The notes: a model not told the origin generated them from the sequence alone. A DNA stretch of 64,000 nt from Chryseobacterium capnotolerans (GCF_021278965.1 NZ_CP065589.1:1617001-1681000), one strand, 5' to 3'; shown: positions 1-8,916, counted from the stretch's first letter. Made by a program: numbers and translations.

Positions 1-94
1 TATTTATATGATTGATTATTATGTTTTTATGAAATTTATTTATATCGTTTGTTTATGTATTTAATTTTTCATTTCTCAATTTCAATAAATAAAA

Positions 95-131
95 AGTATA
101 TTTATATACTTTAATATGTATATTTGTATAC
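95..131 (+). promoter_or_regulatory. Double palindromic operator overlapping a promoter -7 box, upstream of the MarR gene
   Basis: Two similar palindromes are visible: AGTATATTTATATACT at 95-110 and GTATATTTGTATAC at 118-131. Their centres lie 22 bp apart, about two helical turns, so two MarR dimers could bind the same DNA face. The second palindrome contains TATATTTG (119-126), which fits the Bacteroidota -7 consensus TAnnTTTG; no convincing -33 TTTG was found at the right distance. Binding here would block the promoter, so autorepression and control of the downstream carotenoid genes is inferred. Confidence 0.55.
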
Positions 132-144
132 TAATTTGTTTGAT

Positions 145-798
145 ATGAATTTTGATCTTATAAAATCAGTTGTAGAACTCATTCAGCAATTTATAGAGCA
201 GAATGAAGGGAAAGCGATGTATAGTAACGACCTTCAGGGTTTTACAGAATGGATCAATGCTTCGCATAGGGGGGATTCAATAGAAGAACCGGATTGGGTA
301 GGAAAAGATTTGGGAAGAAGTGCAGACAGTGTCATCAATACTTTACTGATAAAAATGGGAAGGTATGCGAAAACGTATTCACGTTCAATTGGTAATTCAA
401 TTTTTTCAAGTCAGGATGACTTTATTTATCTGATCGGTTTGAAGACCAGAGGAACAATGTCTAAAATGGAACTTATAAGATATAATGTAAGTGAAAAATC
501 TTCAGGGATACTTATTATTAATCGTTTAATCCGCAATGGCTGGGCAGAACAGACTGTTTCAGAAGAAGATAAAAGAACAAAACATATTCAGATAACAGAG
601 AAGGGGCTTGCTGTATTAGAGGAACATATGGATGGGATTCGTAAAGCTTCAAGAGCGGTAGTAGGAAACCTAAGTCATTCTGAACAGATGCTGCTCATTG
701 CCATACTTTCTAAACTGGACGAGTTTCATGATTCTTTTTACCGTATGTATCTGGACTCTAGCGACCTCCTGGATGTTGTGTATAAAAGATTGAATTAA
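145..798 (+). CDS. MarR-family winged-helix transcriptional regulator
   Basis: A 217-residue protein with a MarR-type winged helix in its middle and C-terminal half: the recognition region is followed by a wing containing DKRTKHIQIT, then ITEKGLAVLEEH and a long C-terminal dimerisation helix. It is longer than classic MarR proteins (about 150 residues) because of an N-terminal extension. The frame is open upstream to a TTG at 124, but that codon lies inside an operator-like palindrome, so the ATG at 145 is preferred. It sits 43 bp upstream of crtI in the same orientation, which suggests it controls the carotenoid operon. The ligand is unknown; regulation of pigment synthesis is inferred from position. 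Confidence 0.85.
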   Translation: MNFDLIKSVVELIQQFIEQNEGKAMYSNDLQGFTEWINASHRGDSIEEPDWVGKDLGRSADSVINTLLIKMGRYAKTYSRSIGNSIFSSQDDFIYLIGLKTRGTMSKMELIRYNVSEKSSGILIINRLIRNGWAEQTVSEEDKRTKHIQITEKGLAVLEEHMDGIRKASRAVVGNLSHSEQMLLIAILSKLDEFHDSFYRMYLDSSDLLDVVYKRLN

Positions 799-841
799 TG
801 AAATAGTAGAAATCTGTGTTAAAACTATTAAATAAATAACA

Positions 842-2332
842 ATGAAAACGGGAAGCTTAAGAAAGAAAATAGCAGTGATAGGTTCTGGATTTTCCGGGCT
901 TTCTGCTGCTGCGTATGCTGCAAAATCAGGAAATGAAGTGCATGTATTTGAAAAGCATCAGCAGCCAGGAGGACGGGCAAGACAATTTAAAACAAAAGAA
1001 GGTTATGTTTTTGATATGGGCCCAAGTTGGTATTGGATGCCTGATATTATTGAAAACTTTTTCAATGACTTTGGCTGTAAAGCGTCTGATTTCTTTACAC
1101 TGATTTCTTTAGATCCCCAGTTTGAGATGGTCTTTGAAAAAGAAAATGTTGCCGTTCCCCAAAAAAATGATGAAATCCGTGAGCTATTTGAAAAAATAGA
1201 AACAGGAGCGGCCGGGCAATATGACCGGTTTATGGAGTCTGCGAGATTTAAATATGAAGTGGGAATGAGAGAGTTTGTAACAAAGCCCTGTTACAGCTGG
1301 TTCGAATTTGCTTCCTTAAAAATAGCAGGTTGTGCCTTGAAGCTTGATCTTTTAAGTGATTTCAGGAAATATGTTTCAGGTTATTTTACAAATCCCAAAC
1401 TCAGATCCCTGATGGAATTTCCGGTTATATTTCTTGGTGCTTCCCCCAAGGATATTCCTGCTCTTTACAGCCTTATGAATTATGGTGGGTATGTATTAGG
1501 CACAAAGTATCCAATGGGAGGATTTTATCAACTCATTCTTGCAATGAAAGAGGTTGCAGAAAAACAAGGGGTAACTTTTCATTTTAATCATGAAGTACAA
1601 AGAATCAACACGGATAACGGAAGAGCGTCTTCTTTAACAATAAATGATGAAAACTATGAATTTGATGCCATCATTGCATCGTCAGATTATCATCATACAG
1701 AAACTTTAATCCCCGATGCACTTAGAAACTATGATGATGAATATTGGAAAACGAGAACATTTGCTCCGTCCTGCCTTATTTATTACCTCGGGGTAAAAGG
1801 GAAGATCCCTCATTTAAAACATCATACTCTGTTCTTTGAAAATGAGCTTGATGAGCATATAGACTGTATTTACAAAGATAAAAAATGGCCTGATAAACCA
1901 CTTTTTTATTCGTGCTGCCCCTCAAAAACAGATTTGGGGGTAGCTCCGGAAGGTTGTGAAAATCTTTTTCTGTTGCTGCCTCTGGCACCAGGAATAGATG
2001 ATGAGGAAACTGTAAGAGAAAAATATCTTATCAAAATGCTTGATAGAATAGAAAGACATACGGGAGAGATTGATCTTATTTCCAGAATTGAATATAAAAA
2101 AAGCTATTGTGTAAGTGATTTTATTTCCGATTATAATGCTTATCAGGGAAATGCCTATGGATTGTCCAATACTTTATCTCAGACAGCAGTATTAAAACCT
2201 AAAATAAAAAACAGAAAGCTGAGGAATCTTTTTTATACAGGGCAGCTAACGGTTCCCGGGCCAGGTGTTCCTCCTTCTATAATTTCGGGTAAAATTGTAG
2301 CATCTGAAGTTAGTAAACTAAAAATAAAATAA
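842..2332 (+). CDS. crtI: Phytoene desaturase (CrtI type)
   Basis: A 496-residue FAD-dependent desaturase converting phytoene to lycopene by successive dehydrogenations at the membrane. The N-terminus carries the Rossmann dinucleotide motif IGSGFSGLSAAAYAA (residues about 12-26), followed by the FEKHQQPGGRA element of the amine oxidase fold. The C-terminus has the CrtI signature TGQLTVPGPGVPPS. Length is normal for the family. The next gene, crtB, starts one base after the stop codon, so the two are translationally close and certainly in one operon. First enzyme position in the operon, before its substrate-producing partner crtB, is the usual order in flavobacteria. Confidence 0.95.
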   Translation: MKTGSLRKKIAVIGSGFSGLSAAAYAAKSGNEVHVFEKHQQPGGRARQFKTKEGYVFDMGPSWYWMPDIIENFFNDFGCKASDFFTLISLDPQFEMVFEKENVAVPQKNDEIRELFEKIETGAAGQYDRFMESARFKYEVGMREFVTKPCYSWFEFASLKIAGCALKLDLLSDFRKYVSGYFTNPKLRSLMEFPVIFLGASPKDIPALYSLMNYGGYVLGTKYPMGGFYQLILAMKEVAEKQGVTFHFNHEVQRINTDNGRASSLTINDENYEFDAIIASSDYHHTETLIPDALRNYDDEYWKTRTFAPSCLIYYLGVKGKIPHLKHHTLFFENELDEHIDCIYKDKKWPDKPLFYSCCPSKTDLGVAPEGCENLFLLLPLAPGIDDEETVREKYLIKMLDRIERHTGEIDLISRIEYKKSYCVSDFISDYNAYQGNAYGLSNTLSQTAVLKPKIKNRKLRNLFYTGQLTVPGPGVPPSIISGKIVASEVSKLKIK

Positions 2333-2333
2333 T

Positions 2334-3230
2334 ATGAAAAAATTGTTTGATGAATTGTCTTACGAGGTTAGTAAGTGCGCTACACAAAAATACAGTACCA
2401 GTTTTTCATTGGGAATACTGGCTTTGAAGCCTTCCATTAGGCCTGCGGTTTATGCGGTTTATGGATATGTTCGTTTGGCAGATGAAATTGTGGATAGTTT
2501 TCATGGTTATGATAAGGAGAAGCTTCTGAAGAGATTAAAGGCTGAAACCCATGAAGCATTGCAGGATGGTATATCGCTCAATCCGATTCTGCATTCATTT
2601 CAGGAAACCGTCCGTCAATATGATATAGACAAGAAGCTGATCGATCAGTTTCTTCACAGTATGGAAATGGATCTTCATAAAATTGATTATAACTCAAAAT
2701 TGTATAAAGAATATATCTACGGATCTGCGGAAGTGGTAGGTTTGATGTGTCTGCAGATATTTACTGAAGGCAATAAGAAACAGTATGAAAGGCTTAAACC
2801 ATATGCAATGAAGCTAGGATCTGCCTTTCAGAAGGTTAATTTCTTAAGAGATCTCAAAGATGATTATCAAATCTTAGGAAGAACTTATTTTCCTTCCGTG
2901 AATATGTCAGTTTTTGATAATACAGTAAAAACCCATATTGAAAAGGAGATTGAAGAAGAGTTTAAAGAAGCGTTGCAGGGTATAAAAAAGCTGCCGGGCT
3001 CATCTATTTTCGGTGTATACCTTGCCTACAGATATTATCTCTCCCTATTTGAAAAAATAAAGAAAACAAGCTCCCAGAATATGCTCCAGCAAAGAATCAG
3101 AATTGCCAATTCACAAAAGCTGTTGGTGGCGTTCAAAAAGTTATATCCGTTACAAGTCTGCTTATTTCTGACAATAAGTTTCCGGATTAAGAATGATTTT
3201 TTGAAACGTTTAACGATTAATAAAAAATAA
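2334..3230 (+). CDS. crtB: Phytoene synthase (CrtB type)
   Basis: A 298-residue squalene/phytoene synthase that joins two geranylgeranyl diphosphates to phytoene. Both aspartate-rich metal/diphosphate motifs are present: DEIVD in YVRLADEIVDSF (near residue 49) and NFLRDLKDDYQILGRTYFP (near residue 165), matching the family NxxRDxxxDxxxGRxYxP pattern. Length is normal. It follows crtI with a one-base gap, and the next gene starts immediately after its stop. Together with crtI it supplies lycopene for the downstream cyclase and hydroxylase. Confidence 0.95.
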   Translation: MKKLFDELSYEVSKCATQKYSTSFSLGILALKPSIRPAVYAVYGYVRLADEIVDSFHGYDKEKLLKRLKAETHEALQDGISLNPILHSFQETVRQYDIDKKLIDQFLHSMEMDLHKIDYNSKLYKEYIYGSAEVVGLMCLQIFTEGNKKQYERLKPYAMKLGSAFQKVNFLRDLKDDYQILGRTYFPSVNMSVFDNTVKTHIEKEIEEEFKEALQGIKKLPGSSIFGVYLAYRYYLSLFEKIKKTSSQNMLQQRIRIANSQKLLVAFKKLYPLQVCLFLTISFRIKNDFLKRLTINKK

Positions 3231-4151
3231 ATGATGTACAGATTATACAGAGAACAACAGCTTAACTGTAATATTGAAACAGCATGGGAATTTTTTTCCT
3301 CCCCTCATAATTTATCAGAAATAACTCCTGAGAGCATGGGTTTTGTAGTGCTTTCCGATGTGAAGGATAGGCCTATTTTTAAAGGGATGGAAATAGATTA
3401 CACAGTTTCTCCTTTGCTGGGAATTCCATTGAGTTGGAAGACAATTATCAGTCAGGTGGATGACTATAAAAGCTTTACAGACTTTCAGAAAAAGGGTCCA
3501 TATAAGCACTGGAACCATTTTCATGAATTTATTCCTAATGAGCATGGAGTCCTTATGAAAGATACAGTAGACTATGAACTCCCATTAGGAATGTTAGGAA
3601 AAATAGCCCATCAGATGTTTGTAAAAGAAAAACTAAAAACCATTTTCGATTTCAGATACAGGGTTTTGAATGACCTTTTAACAATAAGAATAGTTAAAAT
3701 GAATGTTTTAATCGTTTTATGCGTATTTATTTCCATGGAAGGAGCTACATGGCTGATCCATAGGTATATTATGCACGGTTTTTTGTGGGCCCTTCACCGG
3801 GATCATCACGATCATAGCCATGACGGGAAACTTGAAAGAAATGATTGGTTCTTTTTCATTTTTGCAACCCCGGCTATCGCTTTATTATATCTGGGAGTAC
3901 AACAGGATTTTAGTTATTGGTTTTTTATCGGCTTGGGGATCAGTCTTTACGGAATGGCTTATTTCTTTGTACATGATATTTTTATTCATCAGAGGGCAAA
4001 GATTTTCACTAAAACAAAGAATCCGTACTTTCTTGCTATCAGACGTGCTCATAAGCAGCATCACAAGCATTTGGGAAAAGAAGATGGAGAATGTTTCGGT
4101 TTTCTGTGGGTTCCTTTTAAATATTTTAACATGTATTTTAATAAAAAATGA
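3231..4151 (+). CDS. crtZ: SRPBCC-domain protein read through into beta-carotene 3-hydroxylase (CrtZ)
   Basis: One open frame of 306 residues holds two proteins normally separate in this group. Residues 1-150 form an SRPBCC (START-like) ligand-binding protein (AWEFFSSPHNLSEITPE near the start). From the methionine at 3699 the rest is a complete 150-residue CrtZ: membrane segments plus the di-iron histidine boxes HRYIMH, HRDHHDH, HDIFIH and HKQHHKH, which hydroxylate beta-carotene to zeaxanthin. The linker LLTIRIVK does not look like an SRPBCC tail. Adding one T to the run at 3676-3679 would give LFNNKNS and a stop at about 3697 overlapping an ATG at 3699, the arrangement expected for two coupled genes. 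I therefore regard the fusion as probably artefactual. The CrtZ stop overlaps the crtY start (ATGA). Confidence 0.85.
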   Translation: MMYRLYREQQLNCNIETAWEFFSSPHNLSEITPESMGFVVLSDVKDRPIFKGMEIDYTVSPLLGIPLSWKTIISQVDDYKSFTDFQKKGPYKHWNHFHEFIPNEHGVLMKDTVDYELPLGMLGKIAHQMFVKEKLKTIFDFRYRVLNDLLTIRIVKMNVLIVLCVFISMEGATWLIHRYIMHGFLWALHRDHHDHSHDGKLERNDWFFFIFATPAIALLYLGVQQDFSYWFFIGLGISLYGMAYFFVHDIFIHQRAKIFTKTKNPYFLAIRRAHKQHHKHLGKEDGECFGFLWVPFKYFNMYFNKK

Positions 4152-4837
4152 TGCCTTATACTTACATATTGATTAATTTTTTCACTGTAATTATTTGTTT
4201 CTTAGCCTCTTTTGATGGAAGGATACAATTTAATAAGCTTTTCGGAAAATTTTTGCTCTCATCTACAATTGTAGCCATTCCTTTTATTGTCTGGGATATA
4301 TGGTTTACTGCGAAAGGAGTGTGGTGGTTTGATCTCCATTATACCCTGGGAATTAAAATAGCGGGGCTGCCGGTAGAAGAATGGCTGTTTTTTTACTGCA
4401 TTCCCTTCGCCTGTGTTTTTACTTATTATTGCCTGGAAAAATTCTTTACTCTAGAATGGATTAGTGTTTTAAACAATCTCATTGTGTTTACGTCTGTTAT
4501 TGTTCTTGGTGTCATAGGTCTTCTATATTATGAACGAATATATACTTTGCTGACAGTAATTGTAACGATACTTACGCTTTGCTATCTGCATTTTATCGCT
4601 CAAAAAGAATGGTTGGGAAAAGCCAGTTTTGTGTATCTGATTTTAATGCCCGGTTTTTTTGCTGTAAACGGAATCCTTACAGGTTCTTTCATTCCCTCGC
4701 CGGTTGTTAATTACAATCCTGATGAATTTTTAGGAATTAGAATGGGAACTATTCCTGTTGAAGATGCTGTTTACGGTTACAGCCAGTTTTTACTCAATAT
4801 TTATTTCTTTAAAAAAATAACGAAAAATGAAAAATAG
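4148..4837 (+). CDS. crtY: Lycopene beta-cyclase, membrane heterodimer-type domains fused (CrtYcd)
   Basis: A 229-residue integral membrane protein with about seven hydrophobic segments and the two internally similar halves of the CrtYc/CrtYd cyclase family, each marked by a Pro-x-Glu-(Glu/Asp) motif: LPVEEWLFF near residue 77 and IPVEDAVYG near residue 201. It cyclises lycopene ends to beta-ionone rings, giving beta-carotene for CrtZ. Start ATG overlaps the crtZ stop as ATGA, indicating translational coupling, and its own 3' end overlaps the lipocalin gene by 11 bases. Single-chain fusion of c and d halves is the common bacteroidete form. Confidence 0.92.
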   Translation: MMPYTYILINFFTVIICFLASFDGRIQFNKLFGKFLLSSTIVAIPFIVWDIWFTAKGVWWFDLHYTLGIKIAGLPVEEWLFFYCIPFACVFTYYCLEKFFTLEWISVLNNLIVFTSVIVLGVIGLLYYERIYTLLTVIVTILTLCYLHFIAQKEWLGKASFVYLILMPGFFAVNGILTGSFIPSPVVNYNPDEFLGIRMGTIPVEDAVYGYSQFLLNIYFFKKITKNEK

Positions 4838-5375
4838 AATCATACTTACATTGTTGATAAGCTTCGGATTTTTAAATGGCCTGATCTCCTGTTCTTCTAT
4901 GCCTGAAAAAGCAAAACCTGTCAATCAGTTTGACGTCAAACGGTACTTGGGTACATGGTATGAAATAGCAAGATTTGATTACCGTTTTGAAAAAGATCTT
5001 GATAATGCAATGGCACAATACAGCCTTAATCCGGACGGAAGTGTAAACGTAGTCAATAGCGGATATCATTTTAAAAAGAACAAATGGGTGTCTGTTAATG
5101 GTACCGCTAAATTCAGGGGAGATAAGAATACAGCAGCACTGAAAGTAAGTTTTTTCGGACCTTTCTATGCCGGATATAACGTCGTCGCGCTCGAAGATTA
5201 CAAGTATGCATTGGTTGCAGGTAAAAACTTAGATTATTTGTGGATTCTGTCCCGCGAAAAGACTGTTCCGGAGAATATAAAACAAAATTTTATCACCAAA
5301 GCTCAGGAGATCGGTTACGATACATCAAAACTTATCTGGGTAAAGCAGGATAAAAAAAGCCCGTTCGATAAATAA
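4827..5375 (+). CDS. blc: Lipocalin family lipoprotein (Blc-like)
   Basis: A 182-residue bacterial lipocalin. The N-terminus is a lipoprotein signal with lipobox LISC (cysteine 22), so the mature protein should be membrane anchored. The diagnostic lipocalin motif is present as RYLGTWYEIARFDYRFE (near residue 40), and the C-terminal half has YALVAGKNLDYLWILSR typical of Blc. Blc proteins bind fatty acids or lysophospholipids; here, last in a carotenoid operon and overlapping crtY by 11 bases, a role in handling hydrophobic pigment or lipid at the membrane is inferred but not shown. Confidence 0.88.
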   Translation: MKNRIILTLLISFGFLNGLISCSSMPEKAKPVNQFDVKRYLGTWYEIARFDYRFEKDLDNAMAQYSLNPDGSVNVVNSGYHFKKNKWVSVNGTAKFRGDKNTAALKVSFFGPFYAGYNVVALEDYKYALVAGKNLDYLWILSREKTVPENIKQNFITKAQEIGYDTSKLIWVKQDKKSPFDK

Positions 5376-5401
5376 ATATATCAACTTAAAAGAGAAAAAA
5401 A

Positions 5402-5992
5402 ATGCTCAAAATACAAGCACAATCAAAAATACCTACAGATTACGGCATATTCACGGTATATGCATTTTCAGAAAGTGAAGAAGACTGGAGTCCCCATTTG
5501 GTTTGGGTGGCAGAGAATACAGATTTTACAGCAGCAGTAAATGTACGTTTCCATTCAGAATGTATTACGGGAGAAGTTTTTCATTCCAAAAAATGCGAAT
5601 GCGGACAACAGCTGGATGCTGCTATGAAATATATGACTGAAAATGGAGGAGTCATCATCTATCTCCGTCAGGAGGGAAGAAATATCGGAATTATCAACAA
5701 ACTGCGGGCTTACGGACTTCAGGAAAAAGGATTGGATACCGTTGAAGCCAATTTGAAGCTTGGGCTCCCAGCGGATGGAAGAAACTTTGATGTAGCCGTT
5801 GAGATGCTGAATATTCTAAAGATAAAAGAGGTTAATTTACTAACTAATAATCCAGACAAGATCAAATCTGTTGAGAACAGTGATATCATTCTCAACAGCA
5901 GAGTTCCTTTGGAAATAGACTCTAATGAGATGAATCAAAGTTATCTTATTAAGAAAAAGGATTATTTCGGCCATCTTTTAGAGAAGATATAA
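5402..5992 (+). CDS. ribA: GTP cyclohydrolase II (riboflavin synthesis)
   Basis: A 196-residue stand-alone GTP cyclohydrolase II, the first committed step from GTP towards riboflavin. Visible signatures are RFHSECITGEVFHSKKCECG, containing the three zinc-binding cysteines, and the catalytic LRQEGRNIGIINKLRAYGLQ. It has no fused RibB domain. It is 26 bases downstream of the lipocalin gene and codirectional. Co-location with an FAD-dependent CrtI may provide extra flavin, which is an inference from context. A second housekeeping ribA/ribBA would be expected elsewhere. Confidence 0.92.
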   Translation: MLKIQAQSKIPTDYGIFTVYAFSESEEDWSPHLVWVAENTDFTAAVNVRFHSECITGEVFHSKKCECGQQLDAAMKYMTENGGVIIYLRQEGRNIGIINKLRAYGLQEKGLDTVEANLKLGLPADGRNFDVAVEMLNILKIKEVNLLTNNPDKIKSVENSDIILNSRVPLEIDSNEMNQSYLIKKKDYFGHLLEKI

Positions 5993-6045
5993 TGTCTTGA
6001 TCTAAGGCATAATGTTTTTTATGATACATTTAAATTCAGAACCCC

Positions 6046-7479
6046 ATGGAAAAAATTCTGCTTACCGGGGCTACCGGATATATTGGTAAAAGAATGATCA
6101 GTGTCATTGCTGCGCAAGGCTATAAAGTGGTATGCTGTTGCAGAGATGTCAAGCGGTTTGAGCCAGGTATGGATATTGATGTTAATCGCGTTGAAGTAAT
6201 TGAAGTTGACTTTCTGAAACCGGAAACATTAAAGAATATTCCCGAAGATATTACAGGAGCGTATTATCTGATGCATTCCATGAGCGCTGCTGAGAATTAT
6301 GAAGATACAGAAAAGAAATGTGCCTATAATTTTTCTCAATACATAGAAAAGACGCAATGTAAACATATCGTGTATCTGTCGGGTCTGGTGAATGAAAAAC
6401 AATTATCAAAGCATTTGAGCTCTCGGTATCAGGTTGAGAAAATTCTTATGAGTGGTAAAGTTCCTGTTACTGTTCTTCGGGCAGGCATTATTATTGGTTC
6501 AGGAAGTGCTTCTTTTGAAATTATAAGAGATCTCGTTGAAAAACTCCCTGTGATGATTGCTCCTAAGTGGCTGTATACGAAATGTCAGCCAATAGGAATT
6601 GCAAATGTTCTGGATTTTCTGATTTTTGTTTTGTTTAAAGAACAGGCTTACCGTAAAGATTTTGATATAGGATGTGATGATATTCTCACCTATAAGGATA
6701 TGTTGCTGAAGTTTGGAGAGGTAAGAGGTTTAAAAAGGACTATTTTTACCCTTCCGGTGATGACTCCAAAGCTTTCTTCCTATTGGCTGTATTTTATTAC
6801 TTCAACCTCTTATAATCTGGCAAAGGCCCTTGTGGGGAGCATGAAAATAGAAGTGGTGTGCAGGCCTGAAAGTCTGGCTCAGATTAAATCCATCACACAG
6901 ATACAGCCGTTTTCTTATGAAACCGCACTCAAAAGGACGTTGGCAAAAATTCAGTCCAATGAAATCATCTCAAGCTGGAAAGACAGTTTTATCAGCAGCC
7001 GGAATGATTCTACATTAAAAGAATATCAGGATGTTCCCAAATATGGATGTTTTACAGATCTCAGAACAGAAGAGTATGATAACAGGGAAGCTTGTGTGAA
7101 CCGGGTTTTTCAGTTGGGTGGTAAAAATGGATGGTATGGGCAGGGGTTATGGAAAATAAGAGGCTTTATTGATAAATTTTTTGGCGGGCCTGGGCTCAGA
7201 CGCGGAAGAAGACATCCTTCTGATCTTAAAGAAGGAGATGCTTTGGATTTCTGGAGGGTACTATATGCTGACCGTAAAGAAGGGAGGCTGATTTTGCTGG
7301 CTGAAATGAAACTTCCGGGAGAAGCCTGGCTGATGTTTAAAGTGTATAAAAATAAGATATGGCAGAAGGCCGTATTTCGTCCAAAAGGCCTGTGGGGAAG
7401 AATATATTGGTTGATGGTCCTTCCGTTTCATGGAATTATTTTTAAAGGAATGATTAAAAACCTTGCTAAGGATAAATAG
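6046..7479 (+). CDS. NAD(P)-binding SDR-like protein with C-terminal DUF2867 domain
   Basis: A 477-residue two-domain protein. Residues 1-250 are an extended/atypical short-chain dehydrogenase Rossmann fold, with GATGYIGKRMI at residues 8-18 and YLMHSM near residue 75. The C-terminal 160 residues (YDVPKYGCFTD region onward, with GPGLRRGRRHP and LPGEAWLMF) match DUF2867. Related proteins have unknown substrates. It lies 53 bases after ribA in the same direction, at the likely 3' end of the pigment operon, so modification of a lipid or carotenoid product can be proposed but not demonstrated. Confidence 0.85.
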   Translation: MEKILLTGATGYIGKRMISVIAAQGYKVVCCCRDVKRFEPGMDIDVNRVEVIEVDFLKPETLKNIPEDITGAYYLMHSMSAAENYEDTEKKCAYNFSQYIEKTQCKHIVYLSGLVNEKQLSKHLSSRYQVEKILMSGKVPVTVLRAGIIIGSGSASFEIIRDLVEKLPVMIAPKWLYTKCQPIGIANVLDFLIFVLFKEQAYRKDFDIGCDDILTYKDMLLKFGEVRGLKRTIFTLPVMTPKLSSYWLYFITSTSYNLAKALVGSMKIEVVCRPESLAQIKSITQIQPFSYETALKRTLAKIQSNEIISSWKDSFISSRNDSTLKEYQDVPKYGCFTDLRTEEYDNREACVNRVFQLGGKNGWYGQGLWKIRGFIDKFFGGPGLRRGRRHPSDLKEGDALDFWRVLYADRKEGRLILLAEMKLPGEAWLMFKVYKNKIWQKAVFRPKGLWGRIYWLMVLPFHGIIFKGMIKNLAKDK

Positions 7480-7659
7480 ACTTTTTTAATAGTAAGAATA
7501 GGATTGAAGGGGTATATTGTTTTGAATATGAGATGGATAGTTCAATATACAATAAGCGGCTAAATGACAATTTGATATTTTAAGAAATTTTAACATTGTA
7601 AATATTCTTTTAGGCATAAACATTGTTTATTTATATACCAATTACTAAAATATTATATT

Positions 7660-7959
7660 ATGAACAATTCAGATTACAACAAAGCGGAAAATGCAGTAGA
7701 TCAAACAAAAAATTCTCTAAAAAATGCAGCGGATGAAGCAAAATGGAAGATCAGTGACTTAGCAGATAAGGCTAAAGATTATATCAATGAAAAAAGAAAA
7801 AATGATCAGGAGGCTACTCAGGAAGACTGGTTAGATAGAGTGAAGTCAAACGTTTCTGATGCTTGGGAAGATATTAAAGACAAAGCGGATGAAGCATGGG
7901 AAAAGACCAAAGATGCCGCTGAAGATGTAAAGGCAGAATGGAGAAAGAAAACCAATTAA
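7660..7959 (+). CDS. Small LEA/YtxH-like amphipathic helical stress protein
   Basis: A 99-residue, very charged, cysteine-free protein made of repeating amphipathic helix such as AADEAKWKISDLADKAKDYI and SDAWEDIKDKADEAWEKTKD. The roughly 11-residue periodicity with A, K, D, E and conserved W resembles late-embryogenesis-abundant group 3 proteins and YtxH/CsbD-type stress proteins. No signal peptide or membrane segment. It is monocistronic: 180 bases from the previous gene and followed by a strong terminator. A desiccation, osmotic or envelope stress role is inferred from sequence type only. Confidence 0.7.
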   Translation: MNNSDYNKAENAVDQTKNSLKNAADEAKWKISDLADKAKDYINEKRKNDQEATQEDWLDRVKSNVSDAWEDIKDKADEAWEKTKDAAEDVKAEWRKKTN

Positions 7960-7978
7960 TGGATTAAGTTAGTTTAAA

Positions 7979-8014
7979 AATAATGACCGGTGCCGGAAGG
8001 TTCCGGTCATTATT
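7979..8014 (+). terminator. Intrinsic terminator after the LEA-like gene
   Basis: AATAATGACCGG (7979-7990) pairs perfectly with CCGGTCATTATT (8003-8014) around a 12-base loop, followed by CTTTGGGTTT. Placed 20 bases after the stop codon. Confidence 0.75.
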
Positions 8015-8100
8015 CTTTGGGTTTAATAGTTTATTTGTATTCTATTTTTTATGGATCTCTCAGTCTTCCATAAAATAATAGGAAATAAGGAAGTCAATTT

Positions 8101-8718
8101 TTAATATAAAATTCTTCGGCCTTCCATTTTTATTATTTCCTGATTAACCATCTTTTTAACAGTTCTGATTACCGTTTCTACTCTCAAACCGGTAAGGTCA
8201 GCAATTTGCTGACGGGTAAGTTCTACAGGAAAGCACTGCTGGCAGTCTCCATCATGATAACTTTTTAGATAGTCCAATAGCCCCTTAAGGCGCTGGATGG
8301 GATCTGCTGAAGCCATATTACGCACCATTAAACTGTTATAATATAGCCTTTGCGATAAACACATATTCATTTCCAGAGAAAGATCAGGATGGGTTTTAAG
8401 CATTTCCATGAAATTATTTTTAGGCATCCTCACCAGTTCTGTGGCCTGTAAACTTACAGCATTGGTGGGATAAAGTTTTTCGATGAACAGTAATGGGTCT
8501 CCAAAACTTTGATTTTTGCCCAGGATGTTATGAATAAATTCTTTCCCGTTTTCAGTAAACGTGTTTAGCTTTACTTTGCCACTGATAATCTGAAAATAAT
8601 ATTGCGAATGCTCACCTTCTTTGAAAATGAACTCCTTAGGCTTGCATATCACGGTTTCACCTCCGAATGAATAAAGGATGTTTACATCAATATTCATACA
8701 GCTTATTGTCTTTCTCAT
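8101..8718 (-). CDS. Crp/Fnr-family transcriptional regulator
   Basis: A 205-residue regulator with an N-terminal cyclic-nucleotide-binding-like beta roll (KEFIFKEGEHSQYYFQIISG) and a C-terminal HTH (LTRQQIADLTGLRVETVIRT, near residue 168). There is no cysteine cluster of the Fnr iron-sulfur type at the N-terminus, and the cNMP-binding arginine/serine signature is not clearly conserved, so the effector is unknown. It is transcribed divergently from the histidine-kinase locus with about 200 bases between them, so control of that locus is possible. Confidence 0.88.
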   Translation of the reverse strand: MRKTISCMNIDVNILYSFGGETVICKPKEFIFKEGEHSQYYFQIISGKVKLNTFTENGKEFIHNILGKNQSFGDPLLFIEKLYPTNAVSLQATELVRMPKNNFMEMLKTHPDLSLEMNMCLSQRLYYNSLMVRNMASADPIQRLKGLLDYLKSYHDGDCQQCFPVELTRQQIADLTGLRVETVIRTVKKMVNQEIIKMEGRRILY

Positions 8719-8916
8719 AGGTTGTTTTTTTCTGAAATTAGAGTTTTTTTCTTAAAATATTATAAACAGTTTCAATCCCTGTGCCATTGATTTTTTTTCA
8801 TGTGAAATGTGGTATGGAATTCTTAAGGATTATCATTTAAAAATTAATGTTTTTCGGAATATTGTGAGTATTTTTGAAGCTAAAATATCCGTAACTAATT
8901 ATTGATTTTAACTTCT

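Noticed and set aside
124-144. TTG start of the MarR gene
   Set aside because: The codon lies inside an operator-like palindrome; ATG at 145 is a better start.
3231-4151. Genuine SRPBCC-CrtZ fusion enzyme
   Set aside because: A single T insertion gives a normal SRPBCC end and an independent full-length CrtZ, which is more likely given the other homopolymer errors.
8902-8916. TTG start of the receiver-kinase gene
   Set aside because: The receiver fold begins directly at the ATG at 8917.
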